Below, piece after piece: positions 1 through 6,709 of a stretch of 8,374 bases of DNA. Source of the stretch: Candidatus Methylomirabilota bacterium (GTDB lineage Bacteria; Methylomirabilota; Methylomirabilia; Methylomirabilales; Methylomirabilaceae); contig PQAQ01000014.1 in the NCBI GenBank assembly GCA_003105305.1, positions 1 through 8,374 on the forward strand. Reading direction: 5' to 3'. Numbering within the stretch: the first letter of the stretch is position 1; the number at the start of each line of letters is the position of its first letter. A program made the translations under genes and the position numbers. The notes beneath the pieces are model-generated. The model was not told where the DNA came from and made no database searches. It worked only from the letters and a program-made list of their open reading frames with translations.

Positions 1-312
1 CCCCGCCGCTCGATCGGCTTCCGCGTCGAGGAGGCCGCGACAGCGTGTGGGAAACGGCGGGTACCCCGCTCAATCGTGTTCTCCGCTTCTCCTTCGCCCC
101 CCTTGAGGGGAGAAGGCGGGGTTGAGGGGGGGGGCGGCTGCGTCACCCATCATCGCGGTAATCGGGACCGGGGGGCAAAGCCCTGGTGGGGCGAGGAGAG
201 GTGAGAAATTGGGACTCAGTGCTGATGACCTCGGCTACTAGGCTGGATTGCGGTGCGACATGACCCGTTGCATCAAATGTCCGCCTATTCAATAGGCAAA
301 CGGATGGTAGAG
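1..312. other. Upstream flank without a supported gene
   Basis: I see no convincing gene here. Frame 1 is open from the window edge to a TGA at 202-204. Its first residues (RRSIGFRVEE) faintly resemble the IGFR tail of formylglycine-generating-enzyme-like proteins, but about 67 codons with low-complexity Gly/Arg sequence after residue 30 is too little to call a partial gene. The stretch holds a G/C-rich hairpin at 91-116, a run of nine G at 126-134 and a small GGGC-AAA-GCCC hairpin at 173-183. No clear -35/-10 pair for cas3 is visible. TTGGGA near 210 and TACTAG near 236 are about 21 bases apart, which is too far for a standard promoter. Confidence 0.5.
91..116. repeat. REP-like G/C-rich inverted repeat
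   Basis: The arms CCTTC-g-CCCC and GGGG-a-GAAGG pair as nine base pairs with one mismatch around the 6-base loop CCTTGA. It lies outside any supported gene and is followed by a GGTTGAGG-type G-rich tract. This looks like the interspersed palindromic elements common in GC-rich genomes. It has no T-tract, so it is not a classical terminator. Only one copy lies in this window, so calling it a dispersed repeat is inference. Confidence 0.4.
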
Positions 313-2490
313 ATGAACCTATCGACTGAATGGGCAGAGCTGTACGCCCACACCCCGAATCAAGATAACGAATGGCATCGTCTAGCCGATCACTTGCTTG
401 ATGTCGCCTGCCAAGCCTACGAGTTGGCTTCTAAATTCAAGATGGGCGATTTCGGGTATAATGCCGGACTTCTGCACGATGCCGGGAAGGTCAATCCCGA
501 ATTCCAGAAATATCTGAGAAAGTGCTGGGCCAACTCGCCAGACCAATCGCGTATCAAGATACCGCATTCCGTGTATGGGTGCTATTTTTGCAAAGAGGAC
601 CTGGAGGTTATCAGACCCGTTATCGCCGGGCATCACGCCGGGATTTATGCGATGCGCGAAATGGACGAGCTTCTTCACCGTCATCAAGCAAAGGCGGAGG
701 GAATTCAGCAGTTAGCCCAGGAGTTCATCTTTCAATATCTCAGGCAAGTTGCACTACCAGAGGACTTTCGAACGGATGGGTTGGCTCAAGAGACCGTTTT
801 AAGATTCCTCTTCTCCTGCTTAGTAGATGCGGATTCCAGAAGTACGGCTATACACGATAAGCAAGAGCCCGCTAAACCACCGGTCCGATCCTCCATTCGG
901 GAGTGCGCAGAATATTTCCAGACGAAATATATGGCAAAATTCGACAACGTAGGAGCTACGCAATTAAACCGGATTCGGAGAGAGGTCTACGATAAGTGTC
1001 TTGCGAAGGCTCGGCAACCGCAGGGCGTGTACCGACTTACGGCTCCAACAGGGTGTGGGAAAACCTACGCCTTAATGGCCTTCGCTTTAGAACATGCCAA
1101 GAAGAATGAACTGGAGCGGGTTATTGTGGCTCTGCCTTATACCTCGATCATCGATCAGAATGCTAAAGTCTACCGTAACTACCTTCCACAAGAGGCCCTT
1201 CTTGAACACCATTCCGGGGTAGAAATCGATCCCACGGAAGAAGACGCCTCGGAACAGAGCAGAAGAAGGCGCGAAGCAACGGCCACCTGGGAGCAACCCG
1301 CTATCATCACGACTACGGTCCAACTCTTTGAAAGCCTGTTCTCCAATCAACGGTCCCGGTGTCGTAAACTACACAATCTCACAAACAGCGTGATCGTGCT
1401 GGATGAAGCGCAAACGCTCCCTCCTCATCTCTTGGAACCAACGGTGGATATGCTGAACATCCTGGTAAAGCATTTCGGCGTTACAGTCGTCCTCTCCACG
1501 GCGACGCAACCAGCGCTGGGACCAGGATCTCCGCTGCGCGCAAAATTGAAAGAGCCTGCCGAGATCCTCGACAACCCCACTCAGTATTTCCGAGATCTGG
1601 AGCGAGTGACATATCAGTTTGATGATCGGGAGATGAGCTGGCAGGAACTGGCTGAGGACATTCGCAAAGAGCCTCAAATCTTAGTCGTCCTCAACACAAA
1701 GAAGGATGCGGTGAGCCTGTGGAAAGAGCTTAGAGACTCGGAATCTTACCATCTATCGGGGCTGCTTTGTCCAGCACACCGTAAAACGAAACTCGCCGAG
1801 GTAGGGCTGAAATTGGAAAACGGCCAGGAATGTCGCGTGATTTCCACCCAAGTGGTCGAAGCAGGAGTGGACCTGGATTTCCCGGTCGTGTACCGGGCGT
1901 TCGGCCCCCTTGACCGCATCGTCCAAGTTGCAGGACGCTGCAACCGAGAGGGGAGACCCCAAAAGGGTCTCGTAAGAGTGTTTCTGCCCTCTGAGGGAGG
2001 AGCCCCAAGGGGCGATTATCGCCATGCGATGGAAGCTGCGAAGATTGTCCTGTGTCAGCCCGGCGCAGATCTTCACAACCCGGAACTCTACGAGAAATTC
2101 TTTAAGGCGTTCTATCGGGGCATCAAGTCTGACCGAAAAAATATCCAAGACCGCAGAAGACAACTTGATTACCCAACGGTCAATGACTCGTACCGGTTTA
2201 TCGAGCAAACCTGTTCAGTGATCATTCAAGATTACCCAAAAGAAGCCTCCCCAGTTCCGGGTATCCTCGCCAGAGTTCGTGCAAAGGGCCATGTCTCAAG
2301 AGGTGACTGGCAGGAGTTACAGCAATATTCAGTTTCACTACCGCGATACAATTACGAGAAGTTGTTTCAGAAGCAGGACATCATAAAGGACAGCATCCTG
2401 GGAATTGATCTTCTTAGAAAAGGAATTTACCACCCAGAATTAGGCATCGGAGAGCCCGACATCATGGACCCAATGGACCTTATTGCTTGA
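313..2490 (+). CDS. cas3: CRISPR-associated nuclease/helicase Cas3 (type I-C)
   Basis: Cas3 is recruited by target-bound Cascade, nicks the displaced DNA strand with its HD domain and reels and degrades it 3'-5' using ATP. Counting from the ATG at 313 (725 aa), the HD domain covers about residues 10-185: H27, H55-D56 (LLHDAGK), H85, H107-H108 (AGHHAG) and D172/D174 (VDAD). The SF2 helicase core follows: Walker A TAPTGCGKT at 243-251, DEAQ at 364-367, STATQP at 395-400, and motif VI QVAGRCNREG at 538-547. All catalytic motifs are intact and the length is normal. The start is uncertain. In-frame GTG 253, ATG 277 and ATG 304 are alternatives and none has a strong Shine-Dalgarno. ATG 313 is preferred because homologues usually begin just before the YAH...HL motif. 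It is first in the operon, and cas5c begins 15 bases after its stop. Confidence 0.96.
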   Translation: MNLSTEWAELYAHTPNQDNEWHRLADHLLDVACQAYELASKFKMGDFGYNAGLLHDAGKVNPEFQKYLRKCWANSPDQSRIKIPHSVYGCYFCKEDLEVIRPVIAGHHAGIYAMREMDELLHRHQAKAEGIQQLAQEFIFQYLRQVALPEDFRTDGLAQETVLRFLFSCLVDADSRSTAIHDKQEPAKPPVRSSIRECAEYFQTKYMAKFDNVGATQLNRIRREVYDKCLAKARQPQGVYRLTAPTGCGKTYALMAFALEHAKKNELERVIVALPYTSIIDQNAKVYRNYLPQEALLEHHSGVEIDPTEEDASEQSRRRREATATWEQPAIITTTVQLFESLFSNQRSRCRKLHNLTNSVIVLDEAQTLPPHLLEPTVDMLNILVKHFGVTVVLSTATQPALGPGSPLRAKLKEPAEILDNPTQYFRDLERVTYQFDDREMSWQELAEDIRKEPQILVVLNTKKDAVSLWKELRDSESYHLSGLLCPAHRKTKLAEVGLKLENGQECRVISTQVVEAGVDLDFPVVYRAFGPLDRIVQVAGRCNREGRPQKGLVRVFLPSEGGAPRGDYRHAMEAAKIVLCQPGADLHNPELYEKFFKAFYRGIKSDRKNIQDRRRQLDYPTVNDSYRFIEQTCSVIIQDYPKEASPVPGILARVRAKGHVSRGDWQELQQYSVSLPRYNYEKLFQKQDIIKDSILGIDLLRKGIYHPELGIGEPDIMDPMDLIA

Positions 2491-2495
2491 GGAGG
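2491..2495 (+). promoter_or_regulatory. Ribosome binding site that fixes the cas5c start
   Basis: GGAGG directly follows the cas3 stop codon and lies 10 bases before ATG 2506. The in-frame TTG at 2497 is only one base from this motif, so ATG 2506 is the better start. Confidence 0.8.
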
Positions 2496-2505
2496 ATTGA
2501 AAAAC

Positions 2506-3153
2506 ATGTCCTATCATCTTGTGCAAGTAAAGGTCTGGGGAAAATACGCCTGCTTCACACGTTCGGAAACCAAGGTGGAGCGGGTGAGCTACCCGCTTTT
2601 AACGCCCAGCGCGGCAAGGGGCGTCTTGGAGGCCATCTACTGGAAGCCGCAGTTCCGCTGGCAGATCACCGAAATATGGCTGTTGCGCCATCCCGAGCTT
2701 CCGAGAGGTGAATCCCAGTTCGAGAACTACATGCCGATTACCCTGAACGAACTGTCCTACGAAGGGCCGGAACATCCTCGGGAATACAATTTAGAGGACC
2801 ATCGCATCCAGCGAACTTGTTTAATGTTACGGTGGCCGTGTTATCTGATCCGGGCGAGAGCACAAATATTCTGCAACACCACCAGCCCCACGGCTATCGA
2901 GGAGCAGTTTTATCGCCGGTTGGATAACGGGCAGTGCTTTCACCAGCCGTATCTCGGTCTGAGACAATTCCCCGCTTATTTTAGCAGAGGGGACGGAGCA
3001 GAAGAAGACAGGCTCGATATCACACAAGACCTTGGATCGGTCATGCATTCGGTCGTCCGGCCTGAGGGATCAAAAAGAGTGCAGTATCGTTTCGTTCCGT
3101 GCTCATTAAGGGGAGGCCGTTTTGAGGTTCCTAAGCCGGAGGTGACGAAATGA
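2506..3153 (+). CDS. cas5c: Cas5c (Cas5d), type I-C Cascade subunit and expected crRNA endonuclease
   Basis: In subtype I-C, Cas5c replaces Cas6: it cleaves pre-crRNA at the repeat hairpin and then caps the crRNA 5' handle in Cascade. The 215-aa product has the family signature TPSAARGVLEAIYWKP at 33-48 and the conserved block GQCFHQPYLG at 142-151. Y45 in the IYWKP motif corresponds to the catalytic Tyr46 of Bacillus halodurans Cas5d. Oddly, by my hand alignment anchored on the GQCFHQPYLG block, the positions of the catalytic Lys116-His117 pair fall on A130-I131. The segment at about 61-80, usually rich in Ser/Arg with an RRNE motif, is also divergent (HPELPRGES...). So the fold and role are clear, but the processing chemistry may differ. 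Its stop overlaps the cas8c start (ATGA at 3150-3153), pointing to coupled translation. Confidence 0.93.
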   Translation: MSYHLVQVKVWGKYACFTRSETKVERVSYPLLTPSAARGVLEAIYWKPQFRWQITEIWLLRHPELPRGESQFENYMPITLNELSYEGPEHPREYNLEDHRIQRTCLMLRWPCYLIRARAQIFCNTTSPTAIEEQFYRRLDNGQCFHQPYLGLRQFPAYFSRGDGAEEDRLDITQDLGSVMHSVVRPEGSKRVQYRFVPCSLRGGRFEVPKPEVTK

Positions 3154-4886
3154 TCCTTCAGAAGTTGCATGAAGTCGCCCAGACACATCCGGACACTAAA
3201 GATGTTCCGTTGCACTGTCAACAAAAGACAATAGCGGGTTATCTTTTGCTTTCTGGTGCGGGGTTATTTCAAGACTTCCAAACAGCCGACAAAGGTAAGA
3301 AGGAATGGGGGCCATATATAGCACCAGAACAAACTGGCAAACCGGGGTTGGGGATTCACAAGTTGGAACACCTCGTTGGATTGAAATATCCACGCCCGAA
3401 AAACGAGAAGGAAGAAAAACAGGAAAAGAAGTGTAAGGAAAAACGGGAACGAACCCGTGAGTTCGTTCAGGAATGCCTCAATCGTATTAAGGCTGGGGAT
3501 CCAAAGGCTGACACAAATGGGCTGCAAGCACTCGGCAAATTCCTTGAAACCCTAAATAAGGATGCTGCAGAATTAAAAAAAGTCATAAAAGCAATAGAGA
3601 CAAAAGAATTACGGACGACAGGATACGTAGCCGTTTTGGTGGATGATGATTTTTGGTTTCAACATGAGGAAATCACAAGATTCTGGCGGGAAAAGGGATA
3701 TGGCCTGAGCGATGGTTGGCCCAACGAAAGCGAGGAGGTCAGGGGACAATGCTCGGTCTGTGGTAGAGAAAAGAAGCTTGCACGCCTCATGGAAGAAATG
3801 GATGGCTTTGGAAAGAACAGGCCCACCCTGACCTCCTTCAACCGCGCCGCCTATGTCTCTCGCGGCCTTGAACAGACTTACAACGCGCCACTCTGCGAAG
3901 AGTGTGCAGATCTTGTCCCCAAAGCTTGGAACGCGCTTGCGAATAAACCGGACAGCAACAAACGTGTCGAGGATCACCGATACGTGTTCTGGGGAGACAT
4001 CCCACTCAAGCCGTGGGAACGGAACGACCCTCAACAGTGGCTTGATCTCATTAATAGCCCTTGGACCCAACAGCACAAGACTGAGGTTTCAGTTGAGGCA
4101 TCCAAGCGGTTTCATCTCTTGGGGTTAGGCGCGCATAGGTCAACGGCCTATGTGGTTGCCTGGCTAGACAAGTCGAGAGACGAAACAACTAGGGCAATCG
4201 TCCGATGGGGGAAGCGGCAGAACCTGTTAGGAGAAAAGCAAAAGCGGTTCTACTCCATCGAGGAATTCACCCGTTCCCTCCGACCCAGGAAGAACAGGTT
4301 TAACCCATCCAAGCTAAGCAAATACGAGATGAGCCTTTGCCGCGACCTTTACCTTCTGAGCCTCGGGCAGGGGAGATGCCCGGAGCGTGTCCTACCCAGG
4401 CTGGCCAACCGTTTAGCCGCAGATGCCGCACGCGAGGACCTCTTCAAGGCAATGGACCGGCTGGCTTTCCTCAACATCTGCCTACACTTAAAACAAAACA
4501 AGGAGGTGATCAATATGGAGGAGTTAAGCGCAGAAAACCAAAACGCGTTCAACGCGGGGAGAATATTCAACCTCATCGTCTGGGCGCAATCCGAAGCCAT
4601 AGGACGGGACACGGGAAAGACGATCCTTGCTGGAAACGCCCGATTGGCTTCAACCCGGCCCTCGACAATCATTGGGCACCTGATCACTCGTCTCAACAGC
4701 ATTTACCTGCCAAAATTACAGCGGGACAAACGTGGGATCGCCATAACGATAGACGGCGAAGTCAAAGAACTGATGAACAAAACCACCCTCCCGCTAAAGA
4801 ACAGCCCGGAGCAGATGGGCTGGTTCTGGAAAGGTTTCTATCACCGCAACATCGAGAACGTCAAGAAATCAAAGGAGGTAGAGTGA
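3150..4886 (+). CDS. cas8c: Cas8c (Csd1), type I-C Cascade large subunit
   Basis: Cas8c is the large Cascade subunit that reads the PAM, opens target DNA and recruits Cas3. The product is 578 aa, normal for Csd1. The family pattern SFN..A..S.G.EQ..NAP is present at 229-247, and the C-terminal helical part (NAGRIFNLIVWAQ at 468-480; STRPSTI at 501-507; GFYHR at 562-566) matches the Csd1 small-subunit-like region. Two CxxC pairs, C201/C204 and C249/C252, flank the SFN motif and could bind zinc. Residues 84-104 are a very charged Lys/Glu stretch. The start is well set: GGAGGTGA at 3138-3145 lies just upstream of ATG 3150. It overlaps cas5c by four bases and cas7c by one. An internal in-frame start at 4515 should give Cas11c. 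Composition is AT-rich in places (19 G+C in 3541-3600). Confidence 0.93.
   Translation: MILQKLHEVAQTHPDTKDVPLHCQQKTIAGYLLLSGAGLFQDFQTADKGKKEWGPYIAPEQTGKPGLGIHKLEHLVGLKYPRPKNEKEEKQEKKCKEKRERTREFVQECLNRIKAGDPKADTNGLQALGKFLETLNKDAAELKKVIKAIETKELRTTGYVAVLVDDDFWFQHEEITRFWREKGYGLSDGWPNESEEVRGQCSVCGREKKLARLMEEMDGFGKNRPTLTSFNRAAYVSRGLEQTYNAPLCEECADLVPKAWNALANKPDSNKRVEDHRYVFWGDIPLKPWERNDPQQWLDLINSPWTQQHKTEVSVEASKRFHLLGLGAHRSTAYVVAWLDKSRDETTRAIVRWGKRQNLLGEKQKRFYSIEEFTRSLRPRKNRFNPSKLSKYEMSLCRDLYLLSLGQGRCPERVLPRLANRLAADAAREDLFKAMDRLAFLNICLHLKQNKEVINMEELSAENQNAFNAGRIFNLIVWAQSEAIGRDTGKTILAGNARLASTRPSTIIGHLITRLNSIYLPKLQRDKRGIAITIDGEVKELMNKTTLPLKNSPEQMGWFWKGFYHRNIENVKKSKEVE
4500..4511 (+). promoter_or_regulatory. 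Perfect internal Shine-Dalgarno for Cas11c
   Basis: AAGGAGGTGATC is a 12-base perfect complement of the usual 16S rRNA 3' end. GGAGG ends 8 bases before ATG 4515, which is in frame with cas8c. It is a longer match than the sites before cas5c, cas8c or cas7c. The bases encode K-E-V-I of Cas8c, so protein constraint may explain part of the match. Confidence 0.8.
4515..4886 (+). CDS. cas11c: Cas11c, Cascade small subunit from an internal start in cas8c
   Basis: Type I-C, I-B and I-D systems are known to make their small subunit by independent translation from within the large-subunit gene. It forms the belly of Cascade and stabilises the crRNA-DNA hybrid. Here ATG 4515 (Met456 of Cas8c) is in frame, follows a perfect Shine-Dalgarno at ideal spacing, and gives a 123-aa protein that shares the cas8c stop. 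This is the expected size and position for Cas11c. It begins with a charged segment (MEELSAENQ) and is predicted by eye to be mainly helical, with NAGRIFNLIVWAQ near residues 13-25. Expression is inferred from the start signal and known family behaviour, not shown directly. Confidence 0.8.
   Translation: MEELSAENQNAFNAGRIFNLIVWAQSEAIGRDTGKTILAGNARLASTRPSTIIGHLITRLNSIYLPKLQRDKRGIAITIDGEVKELMNKTTLPLKNSPEQMGWFWKGFYHRNIENVKKSKEVE
4873..4879 (+). promoter_or_regulatory. cas7c ribosome binding site
   Basis: AGGAGGT ends 6 bases before ATG 4886 and sits inside the last codons of cas8c. It fixes the cas7c start at 4886. The reading frame stays open upstream to 4337, but that upstream part is a shadow of cas8c. 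Confidence 0.8.
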
Positions 4887-5965
4887 TGAGCTGGTATAAG
4901 GAACTCGCCGAGAAGATGGGTTACATGCTGGAACTGCCCGAGAGCAGTCCCGTCTTCGACCCCCAAAGGAAACATGACTTCGTTTTCCTGTTCGAAGCAA
5001 AGAACTGCAACCCTAACGGGGACCCTGACAACGACAACACTCCCCGCCAGGACTTTGAATCCCATCGAGGTTTGGTCACGGACGTCTGCCTGAAGCGCAA
5101 AGTTCGGGATTTCGTTGCCCGGATTTACGGAACAGAACGGGAAAACCCGGAAGACAAAAAGGGTTTTTACCTTTACGTCAAGCACAAGGGGTTACTCCGT
5201 GAAGAACACCGTGAAACGGCAGCCGGACAAAAGGGTATCACCGTCGAAGAAGCCCAGAAATTGTTTCGTGAGCGCTACTGGGATGTCCGTATGTTCGGAG
5301 CAGTCCTAAGTGTCGGTAAAGAAGATGCCGAAGAAGCAGAGGAAATGGAGGGCCTAACACAACAAGCAGAACCTGAGGACACGCCAGCCCCGAAGCTCAA
5401 GAAGGGAAAAAAGGTCAAAAAGGATCTCCTTCTTGACGGAGGGCAATGCGTCGGCCCCATGCAAATCGGGTTTGCAGAATCAAAATCGGACATTTCGCCT
5501 CAGGCATTGAGTATCGTCCGGGATGCTAGGGTATCAAACCCCGCAGAAGCAAAGGAACTCAAGACAGCAGTCTCTGCGATGCCAGGCGCCAAGCCATACC
5601 TTCCTTACGGGCTTTACGAGTGCAGAGGACACTACTCACCAAACTTAGACAGAGATAGTTTGCTCAAGCCGGTGGATCTCGCCTTGTTCTGGAATGCCCT
5701 ACGGAAGATGTTTGAATCGGACCTCTCAAGTGCCCGGCCGGGTGCGATGAACTCTGTGGGTGCCGGAGTCTTTACGCACGAACATCGCCTCGGTAACTAC
5801 CCGGCCCACAGGCTCTTTGACAGGATCAAACTGCAGTTTGATCCGAACGAGCCGGATGTGAAATACCCCCGTTCTTACCGTCACTATCAGTTGACGTGGC
5901 CTGAAGAGGGGGAAATCGTTAAAGGTGTTACGTTTACCACCCTCTTCAATGACTGGCGGGAATAG
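4886..5965 (+). CDS. cas7c: Cas7c (Csd2), type I-C Cascade backbone subunit
   Basis: Cas7c polymerises along the crRNA spacer as the Cascade backbone and holds the target hybrid. Family motifs are clear: FLFEAKNCNPNGDPD at 34-48, GLVTDVCLKRKVRDFV at 62-77, WDVRMFGAV at 132-140, PYGLYECRGHYSP at 240-252, and LGNYPAHRLFDRI at 302-314. At 359 aa it is clearly longer than the roughly 280-300 aa usual for Csd2. About 30 residues precede the first conserved strand (typically only a few), and residues 145-185 form an insertion between the MFGAV and GPMQIGF blocks. The insertion has an acidic half (EDAEEAEEMEG) followed by KLKKGKKVKK at 170-179. Its start overlaps the cas8c stop by one base (TGATG). 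Its 3' part contains a perfect 22-bp palindrome. Confidence 0.94.
   Translation: MSWYKELAEKMGYMLELPESSPVFDPQRKHDFVFLFEAKNCNPNGDPDNDNTPRQDFESHRGLVTDVCLKRKVRDFVARIYGTERENPEDKKGFYLYVKHKGLLREEHRETAAGQKGITVEEAQKLFRERYWDVRMFGAVLSVGKEDAEEAEEMEGLTQQAEPEDTPAPKLKKGKKVKKDLLLDGGQCVGPMQIGFAESKSDISPQALSIVRDARVSNPAEAKELKTAVSAMPGAKPYLPYGLYECRGHYSPNLDRDSLLKPVDLALFWNALRKMFESDLSSARPGAMNSVGAGVFTHEHRLGNYPAHRLFDRIKLQFDPNEPDVKYPRSYRHYQLTWPEEGEIVKGVTFTTLFNDWRE
5823..5844. repeat. Perfect 22-bp palindrome inside cas7c
   Basis: The arms GGATCAAACTG and CAGTTTGATCC are exact reverse complements with no spacer. The sequence encodes I-K-L-Q-F-D of the conserved Cas7c C-terminal region. It could be a protein binding site, a cruciform or RNA hairpin, or chance. 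Confidence 0.85.
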
Positions 5966-6070
5966 CTTTGGACGGCTACACGTCCTGGAGCAAGAGTTCT
6001 TGCAGGAGAGTAGATTCACCGAGAAACTTTGTCGTGCCAGGCTCCGGGCGCGTGATGGGAGAGGAAGGGT
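5966..6070. other. Gap between interference and adaptation genes, with two hairpins
   Basis: No gene is supported in these 105 bases. GGACG-gctaca-CGTCC (5970-5985) and GCAAGA-gt-TCTTGC (5990-6003) are two short inverted repeats side by side. The second can extend through TCCT (5983-5986) and AGGA (6004-6007) with a 3-base bulge, which would compete with the first. Neither has a T-tract. The gap is the longest break in the operon and coincides with a change of base composition. A purine-rich stretch (GAGGAAGGG) just before 6071 can serve as the cas4 ribosome binding site. Confidence 0.5.
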
Positions 6071-6709
6071 ATGACGTACCCCGAATCCGATCTCGTTCCA
6101 CTCTCGGCCCTACAGCACTACATGTTCTGCCCGCGGCAGTGTGCGCTGATTCACCTGGAGCAGATCTGGGAGGAGAGCAGACTGACGGCGGAGGGGCGGA
6201 TTCTTCACGAGCGGGTGGATGAGGGTGGGGCGGAGAGGCGGCGAGATGTGAAGCGGGTCTTCGCCCTGCCGATCCGGTGTCTGCGGCTGGGGCTGGTGGG
6301 CAAGGCCGACGTGGTGGAGTTTCACCGTCAGGCCGACGGCGCGTGGCGGCCGTATCCGGTCGAGCACAAGCGCGGCAGGCGAAAGCAGGAGGATTGGGAC
6401 CGCGTGCAGCTCTGCGCCCAGGCGCTGTGTCTGGAGGAGATGCTGAACGTCTCGGTTCCGGAGGGTGCGCTCTTCTACGGGAAAGAGCAGCGGCGCGAGG
6501 TCGTGACGATCTCTGAGGCGTTGCGCCGCGAAACCGAGGAGGTCGCCGCAGCCGTGCATCAGATGCTGGCGGAGGGGCGCACCCCGCCTCCCGAGTATGC
6601 CCCAAAGTGCGACAGTTGCTCGCTGGTGGAGGTCTGCCTTCCGCAAAAAGTCGGCGGCCGTGGCAACCGGGTGGCCCGGTACCTGGCGAAGGTTCTGGAA
6701 GCACCATGA
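6071..6709 (+). CDS. cas4: Cas4, RecB-like Fe-S nuclease for spacer acquisition
   Basis: In type I-C, Cas4 binds Cas1-Cas2 and trims prespacers at the PAM so that new spacers are functional and correctly oriented. The 212-aa product has the full PD-(D/E)XK set: H46 (ILHERV), D80 (GKADVVEF), E98-x-K100 (VEHK) and a motif beginning Q113. The four-cysteine iron-sulfur cluster is represented by C20 or C24 (FCPRQCALIHLEQ) and C180, C183, C189 (CDSCSLVEVC). Length is normal. ATG 6071 follows GAGGAAGGG. The stop overlaps the cas1 start (ATGA at 6706-6709). The gene is markedly GC-rich (42 G+C in 6181-6240), unlike the genes to its left. Confidence 0.96.
   Translation: MTYPESDLVPLSALQHYMFCPRQCALIHLEQIWEESRLTAEGRILHERVDEGGAERRRDVKRVFALPIRCLRLGLVGKADVVEFHRQADGAWRPYPVEHKRGRRKQEDWDRVQLCAQALCLEEMLNVSVPEGALFYGKEQRREVVTISEALRRETEEVAAAVHQMLAEGRTPPPEYAPKCDSCSLVEVCLPQKVGGRGNRVARYLAKVLEAP

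Noticed and set aside
210..241. Possible cas3 promoter (TTGGGA and TACTAG)
   Set aside because: The spacing is about 21 bases and the -35 match is weak, so I do not call it.
4337..4885. Long open frame upstream of and in frame with cas7c, suggesting a 542-aa fusion
   Set aside because: It lies entirely inside the conserved end of cas8c, has low-complexity basic composition with no recognisable domain, and a strong ribosome binding site sets the cas7c start at 4886.
6607..6705. An N-terminal extension of 33 residues on Cas1
   Set aside because: It overlaps the cysteine-rich end of cas4. Cas1 homologues begin near MKKHLNTLFV, and the ATGA overlap at 6706 is typical.
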